This document shows positions 10,001 to 12,687 of a stretch of 12,687 nt of DNA, piece after piece. Within the stretch, counting starts at the first letter, position 1. Each line of letters starts with the position of its first letter. This DNA comes from Phoronis ovalis (taxonomy: Eukaryota; Phoronida; Phoronidae), in contig JAOXYB010043115.1 in NCBI GenBank assembly GCA_028565635.1, positions 1-12,687 on the forward strand. The letters run 5' to 3'. Below the pieces are notes generated by a model. The model was not told where the DNA came from. It did no database searches and saw only the letters and a program-made list of their open reading frames with translations. Made by a program: the position numbers and the translations under genes.

Positions 10001-10242
10001 TTAAATGAACAAATCGACACTCAATAATTACACATCTGTCAGATTTGATACGAATTTTTCACCTGCCGAAGACGACACCATACAAATAACAATATTTTCT
10101 GCGTGAATGGTTTCTGAGTAGATTTATTCCGATGATTTCACATCCAAACTTTTTATTCCTTGTTTTGTTTACGTTTGTGTATTTGTCTCAGGGAAGTTCC
10201 AAGAATGCTGGGGATAAGAGCAAGTCAAAAGCGACAAATTAG
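4016..10242 (+). CDS. Small ankyrin-repeat protein (spliced, about 169 aa)
   Basis: The coding exons are 4016-4024, 5579-5671, 6614-6802, 7789-7893, 8173-8235 and 10192-10242. All have GT/AG borders and all junctions are phase 0. The protein is MGK, then about four ankyrin repeats (residues about 4-36, 37-65, 66-102 and 103-140, by their TPLH-like helices), a linker with YGKSSLDKV, and a tail with GSSKNAGDKSK. Hallmarks seen are TPLYYAA, TPLHAAV and TALHSAS helix starts and LLEHGADPN and LLAHGADPN helix ends. Ankyrin arrays bind other proteins. There is no signal peptide, membrane segment or catalytic domain, so it is probably a soluble adaptor or inhibitor. The size recalls short ankyrin proteins such as myotrophin, but I cannot assign an orthologue. 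Oddities: a nine-base start exon, a stop codon exactly at a splice donor, and decayed copies of its own exon in an intron. Confidence 0.85.
4025..5578 (+). other. Intron 1 of the coding region (1,554 bp)
   Basis: It has donor GTAAGG and acceptor ccttttctgtttcag. I found no ankyrin-like or other coding pattern inside. The open frames at 5259-5459 and 5370-5621 look like chance, and the latter is antisense to the next exon. A short gagagagaga run at about 4926 is the only simple repeat noticed. Confidence 0.65.
5579..5671 (+). CDS. Coding exon 2: first ankyrin repeat
   Basis: There are 31 codons starting LHDAAKRGDGKEVTRFL and ending DVNKLDMDW, flanked by acceptor ttctgtttcag and donor gg|gtgaga. 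The LHDAAKRGD opening and DVN..D end are the first helix and the turn of an ankyrin repeat. The repeat is completed by LGNTPLYYAA at the start of the next exon, so the exon border falls in the beta-turn between repeats, as is common in ankyrin genes. Confidence 0.9.
5672..6613 (+). other. Intron 2 of the coding region (942 bp)
   Basis: Donor GTGAGA, acceptor ttatttatag. Its last 225 bp hold two decayed copies of the following exon's head (listed separately). A small perfect hairpin (agatcc/ggatct, 5900-5917) is present. The rest is AT-rich with nothing else recognised. Confidence 0.8.
6389..6622 (+). repeat. Two decayed tandem copies of the ankyrin exon head, 117-bp period
   Basis: The motif actcct starts at 6389, 6506 and, inside the real exon, at 6623, giving spacings of exactly 117 and 117. 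Copy 6389 reads TPACYLAKYNCIEVV and then hits a stop. Copy 6506 reads TPLY, stop, and keeps NHIKV. The real exon reads TPLYYAASNNHIEVAE. The 3' halves of the two relics (gtgacgtcatggtgat and gtgacgttatggtgat, through tttagtggta) resemble each other more than they resemble the exon. They lack usable in-phase splice acceptors, so I treat them as exon relics and not as alternative exons. Confidence 0.75.
6614..6802 (+). CDS. Coding exon 3: ankyrin repeats 2 and 3
   Basis: This exon has 63 codons and is the clearest ankyrin sequence in the window: LGNTPLYYAASNNHIEVAEI, then HNADVNKGNHTPLHAAV, then VKWLLEHGADPNKPHE. The loop between NADVN and TPLH is about three residues shorter than the usual spacing. 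The acceptor is ttatttatag and the donor ccgcatgag|gtaata, both in phase 0. The acceptor region itself belongs to the 117-bp repeat unit that lies upstream. Confidence 0.95.
6803..7788 (+). other. Intron 3 of the coding region (986 bp)
   Basis: Donor GTAATA, acceptor ttttacatttag. Half of it is a 246-bp tandem duplication (7039-7525). No ankyrin-like exon was found inside, and the open frame at 7635-7826 is a shadow across the acceptor. Confidence 0.7.
7039..7525. repeat. 246-bp tandem duplication inside an intron
   Basis: Unit 1 is 7039-7284 and unit 2 is 7285-7525 (about 241 bp). Long shared blocks include tgttatgtgcatcacaataa, gttgaatgaagtgtaactgt and tttatcgtatgattatccgt. Differences are scattered substitutions and small indels, for example at the TA-rich run near 7140-7150. 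It is non-coding. A short piece of the unit head (aatgtttatgagttattt) reappears at 8098-8115 in the next intron. Confidence 0.92.
7789..7893 (+). CDS. Coding exon 4: ankyrin repeat 4
   Basis: There are 35 codons with TALHSASKMSKVEIAEILLA followed by HGADPNIKDD, ending at donor gat|gtaagc. The start is set by phase. The acceptor at 7788 (ttacatttag) keeps phase 0 with the preceding exon and prefixes LFSVS. The alternative AG at 7796 would shift the frame and lose the repeat. The resulting linker before TALH is about two residues longer than usual, so the 5' border is the least certain of the coding borders. Confidence 0.85.
8173..8235 (+). CDS. Coding exon 5: end of the ankyrin domain
   Basis: Twenty-one codons, YGKSSLDKVKDKDSALYKML plus L, lie between acceptor tttatttttag and donor ctg|gtaaga. 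In frame with the preceding exon this gives DPNIKDDYGKSSLDKV, the usual capping pattern (D..G.S.LD.A-like) after the last ankyrin repeat. The 279-bp intron before it is the shortest in the gene. Confidence 0.88.
8236..10191 (+). other. Intron 5 of the coding region (1,956 bp)
   Basis: Donor GTAAGA, acceptor tttgtctcag. It is AT-rich, and I found no convincing additional exon. Possible cryptic acceptors (ttccacag at 8737-8744, tttatag at 8565-8571) lead to stops after seven or one codons, so they would give very short alternative ends at best. No tRNA, mobile element or tandem repeat was recognised. Confidence 0.6.
10192..10242 (+). CDS. Coding exon 6: lysine-rich tail ending in a stop at the splice donor
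   Basis: Acceptor tttgtctcag is followed by GSSKNAGDKSKSKATN and TAG (10240-10242), and then immediately by the consensus donor GTAAGT. Phase 0 matches the preceding exon. The Lys/Ser-rich tail is unstructured and basic. Because the stop is the last codon of the exon, a downstream exon would not be expected to trigger nonsense-mediated decay under the usual 50-nt rule. The next acceptor (10671) opens a further phase-0 lysine-rich frame, discussed in its own entry. Confidence 0.8.
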   Translation, partial: GSSKNAGDKSKSKATN

Positions 10243-10671
10243 GTAAGTTGAGCATCTGATTTTTTATCGATATATCTTCCTTACGACAAGTCAGGATGTA
10301 AATTGTGCATTTTTTTCGTACAGACATAAATACCTACATTCCGAAATATTTCGAACTGTGGTTATCATAGCTGATTGTTCTATCGCATACATTAAACTAG
10401 TGATTGTAACATTTAAATGACATTTGATGGCGACACTTGTAATACTCATGTAGAATTGACTGCTCTAGTCTTAGCGTGTTTCACAAAACGCAACTCTGGG
10501 TCGATCACTGCATTTCTTTTGCCAAAAAATAGCTGATCTTAAAATGTCCCATTAACATCTCGTGGTAAAAAACGTTATTTGACTCTAAGGATCTCCTTTA
10601 ATTTAGAGCTTGGCTCCGAAATAAAAATTTACATTTGGGAATAAACATGACTCCCTTTCTCGCTTTTGTAG

Positions 10672-10707
10672 GATTATTCTAAGAAAGGTCAAGGAAAGGA
10701 TAAATAG
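10672..10707 (+). CDS. Candidate last exon: alternative or readthrough lysine-rich C-terminus, continuing as 3' UTR
   Basis: After acceptor ctcgcttttgtag the sequence reads DYSKKGQGKDK and TAG in phase 0. Its Lys/Gly/Asp-rich make-up matches the tail of the preceding exon. If the exon at 10192 is skipped, it gives a different C-terminus (protein about 164 aa). If the preceding TAG is decoded, it adds 11 residues (total about 181 aa). If neither occurs it is simply 3' UTR. The change from a Lys codon (AAG) to TAG at the exon end needs one base, so the extension may be the ancestral tail. Confidence 0.5.
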   Translation, partial: DYSKKGQGKDK

Positions 10708-11161
10708 TCTAAGGGCCAAATGGTCAAACATTCATTTTTGTTGCACACTTTGTTAGAAACGGTTTGAATGGTGCATCACAAAGACACATACTATAGCCTT
10801 CAGAAAATCCATGTTATATTGAAAAGTTAATGGTCAGTATGGAAATATTCACATTTGTTTGGAGTGACCACTGGCACAAATTGTCATTTTATGAAATGGG
10901 GGTAGGGTTAGAATTTTGCTCACAATTACTTTTGTAATTATGTTTTCTTACTGAAAACATACCAAAATGTTTGGAAAGGATAGTTCTACATTTCAGTTAC
11001 CAAACAAGTAATTAGGACTTTCATTAGTGCAGTAATGGAGGTCAAAGTTCATCTTAGGTCAATTTTTTGTCAAATTTTCAAAACCTTATTATTTAGTTTT
11101 TTTCATCATACATTATAGGAAAATAAATTAATGATTTCGTTAGTAGTTATAAAATGTAATT
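10708..11161 (+). other. Probable 3' UTR and flank
   Basis: There is no coding pattern. It is A/T-rich with one G-rich patch (atgggggtaggg, about 10897-10908). A first AATAAA occurs at 11122-11127. Confidence 0.4.
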
Positions 11162-11167
11162 AATAAA
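11162..11167 (+). terminator. Candidate poly(A) signal AATAAA
   Basis: AATAAA is followed within about 10-25 bp by a G/T-rich run (gctgtgttgtctattt), the usual arrangement of hexamer and downstream element. An upstream AATAAA at 11122 is the alternative. Either would end the ankyrin transcript 0.4-0.5 kb after its last candidate stop. Confidence 0.4.
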
Positions 11168-11714
11168 AGCTGTGTTGTCTATTTCAGTGTCATTCAATGT
11201 GAAATTTTACAGGATGTGAGGCAAAATCACTTTGTGTCCATTAACCTGGATATGGTAAATTCAGGGGTAGGGAAACTGATTTCTTTGTAACTTTTTAAAT
11301 TTTCATTGCGTCATAGTATATGATCTCTCAAACTGATCGAAAAAGTCAGACCTAAGAAACAACAAATAAATTGAACTTTGTACTTTATTAAAGTACACAA
11401 TAAGGTCAAAGGTTATGCAAGTTGCATTTTCTGTTAAACATATTTTCTCTGTTTGGCTAGTGATTTTTTGTATTTTTGGTCTCTGATTATGAAAATAAAT
11501 GTTGACGACAGCTCTATATTGCATATGTTTATATTGTGTTATGTAATATACTTCAAAATACAGTTTGTATATGGATAACAGCATAGCAATAGAATAATGA
11601 AAATAGTATGCACATCGTTACAATTTACAGTAGCAAATATTGTTCCGCACAATTTATTCACGGTTACGCTTTTAGCTAAATTTTGTTGGTAAGAAATATC
11701 ATCCGAGCCCATAC
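11168..11714. other. Intergenic stretch, nothing recognised
   Basis: The open frame on the - strand at 11303-11584 has no domain pattern and is AT-driven. The patch caggggtaggg at 11261-11271 resembles the one near 10897 but the surrounding similarity is weak. Confidence 0.45.
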
Positions 11715-12240
11715 TTCCATCTTTAGATCTATGTGTAATTGTCGCCCAGTTACCTTCATCTAATCCACATGCTCATGATGGAGCAGTTCAGACCAGCTCG
11801 CTTACAAACACATTTTCGCGTCGAACATTGTGACTTGCATTAGTATGCTGTAAGCTCCTTGATTTATTTTGGAGCAGACTCGTGTGTAATTAGCACTGGC
11901 TCTACTTTTGATTCGATCTGCTTCATTTAGTTTCCAACCATATCCTTGGGGGCTCGGCAAAATCAGCTTGGCTACATGTGCCTGTCGCCAAATGTAAAGC
12001 TGGTAATTTGCACGCATTAGGTGGCAGTGTAAGCTGTTCATGCATGGTTATAACATCTTATTTTGGACTATTTAGCATAAAAAACAAATATTTTCATTAG
12101 ATCTTGCAGAAAATCATTAGGGAGGTAGTTTGAAGAGCTTTATACGCAGGGAAAATGTCAAAACGTACGAACTATGCAGAATCACTAGTACTGTATGATT
12201 GTTATCACCGTTTTTCAATGTGACGTGTAAAACATTGCCA
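11715..12240 (-). pseudogene. Multi-frameshift relic of the same cysteine-tailed repeat protein family
   Basis: Read on the - strand, conserved blocks occur in family order but in different frames. LHVTLKNGDNNHTVLVI lies at 12180-12230. DIFPAYKALQTTS lies at 12121-12159. FLQDLMKIFVFYAK lies at 12071-12112 and continues to an NHA block. HLMRANYQLYIWRQ and LPSPQGYGWKL lie within 11940-12030. CSTRKCVCKRAGLNC lies at 11783-11827, a good CXC-type cysteine cluster. Stops and at least three frame changes separate the blocks. The expected HAxTGCD-type block between the first two is not visible, which suggests a deletion. The relic at 1284-1653 (+) carries the same HxMRANxxxxxW, PSPxxxGW and cysteine-tail order. 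The element class is unknown to me; I infer a mobile-element protein from its multi-copy, broken state. Confidence 0.65.
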
Positions 12241-12540
12241 AAAATTCCTTTGTTTGAGCTGGGAGTTTCTTTTCCACAACGTTTACGAAGTGTAAATATG
12301 TTTGTGGCTATTTTTTTCCTCGTGAAGTTTTAAAATATTATTTTATAACTTGTTTGGTGTAATCCGATCGTTTGCTTTTCAGCGGCATGCTTCTCGCCAC
12401 TCTTTGGGAGTGTCCCTTAGTGAAGTTCGTGTTACGCAAATGCCATACAAAAGATTCTTTACGCAGGTAGTGCGACTTTTCAATTGATATGCAAATTATC
12501 ATCACTATCCACGAGTATTGATATCCCACGTAAAGCGAGT
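12241..12540 (-). pseudogene. Possible upstream part of the same relic
   Basis: On the - strand, short pieces fit the N-proximal region I recall for this family. TWDINTR at 12511-12531 may correspond to a V/IWDxY-type motif. LKSRTT at 12466-12483 may correspond to an SLKxxTR-type motif. TPKEWREACR at 12382-12411 may correspond to a PxxWxxFLR-type motif. Their order and orientation agree with the downstream blocks, but each piece is short and stops intervene. The open frame across 12338-12529 is in a different frame from two of these pieces and is not a gene in my reading. Confidence 0.35.
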
Positions 12541-12687
12541 GCGACGGAATCTGGCGAGATACTAGTTTTCTAGGTTGATTTTACGTCCACGTTGTTTAAA
12601 CATTTTTCATAAAAAATGAGCATTTAAAAAATTCAAAATACCAGATTCTACACATTCTAGGTAGTGGTTGCCGTTTTCACCTTTATC

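Noticed and set aside
6181-10360. ttcgaa strings checked as possible tRNA T-loop cores
   Set aside because: None is followed by a matching acceptor stem or preceded by D-arm and anticodon-arm structure.
11303-11584. 93-codon open frame on the - strand
   Set aside because: No recognisable motif; Tyr/Ile/Phe-rich composition expected from AT-rich sequence.

Overview
The window looks like AT-rich nuclear DNA from an invertebrate animal, most likely a marine one; a mollusc or another lophotrochozoan would fit, but nothing here fixes the phylum. The reasons are short coding exons with GT/AG borders separated by long AT-rich introns, a small ankyrin-repeat protein, tandem and fold-back repeats, and broken copies of an invertebrate repeat-borne protein with a cysteine-rich tail. 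There is no sign of bacterial gene organisation.

Layout. Positions 1-405 hold two interlocked young tandem repeats (53 bp and about 116 bp). Positions 572-785 and 1043-1210 are an older, diverged direct duplication. Positions 1284-1653 (+) are a broken protein relic ending in a run of 19 aspartate codons. Positions 2141-2311 form a fold-back (MITE-like) element. From 2312 to 3430 I see only a pair of 39-40 bp repeats. A plausible promoter and 5' UTR lie at about 3438-4015.

The one real gene is on the + strand. I assemble it as coding exons 4016-4024, 5579-5671, 6614-6802, 7789-7893, 8173-8235 and 10192-10242, all joined in phase 0. They give a protein of about 169 residues: a three-residue start (MGK), about four ankyrin repeats, and a lysine-rich tail. 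The stop codon is the last codon of exon 10192-10242 and abuts a consensus splice donor. The next candidate exon (10672-10707) is in the same phase and would encode another lysine-rich tail. This allows two alternative C-termini, stop-codon readthrough, or a recent Lys-to-stop change.

Two introns carry gene-internal duplications. The third coding intron contains two decayed, 117-bp-spaced copies of the head of the following ankyrin exon. The fourth contains a 246-bp tandem duplication. Downstream are poly(A) signals (11122, 11162) and, on the - strand at about 11715-12540, a second multi-frameshift relic of the same protein family as at 1284-1653. The two relics flank the gene in inverted orientation, both pointing towards it. 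All exon borders and family assignments come from reading the sequence; no transcript or database evidence was available.
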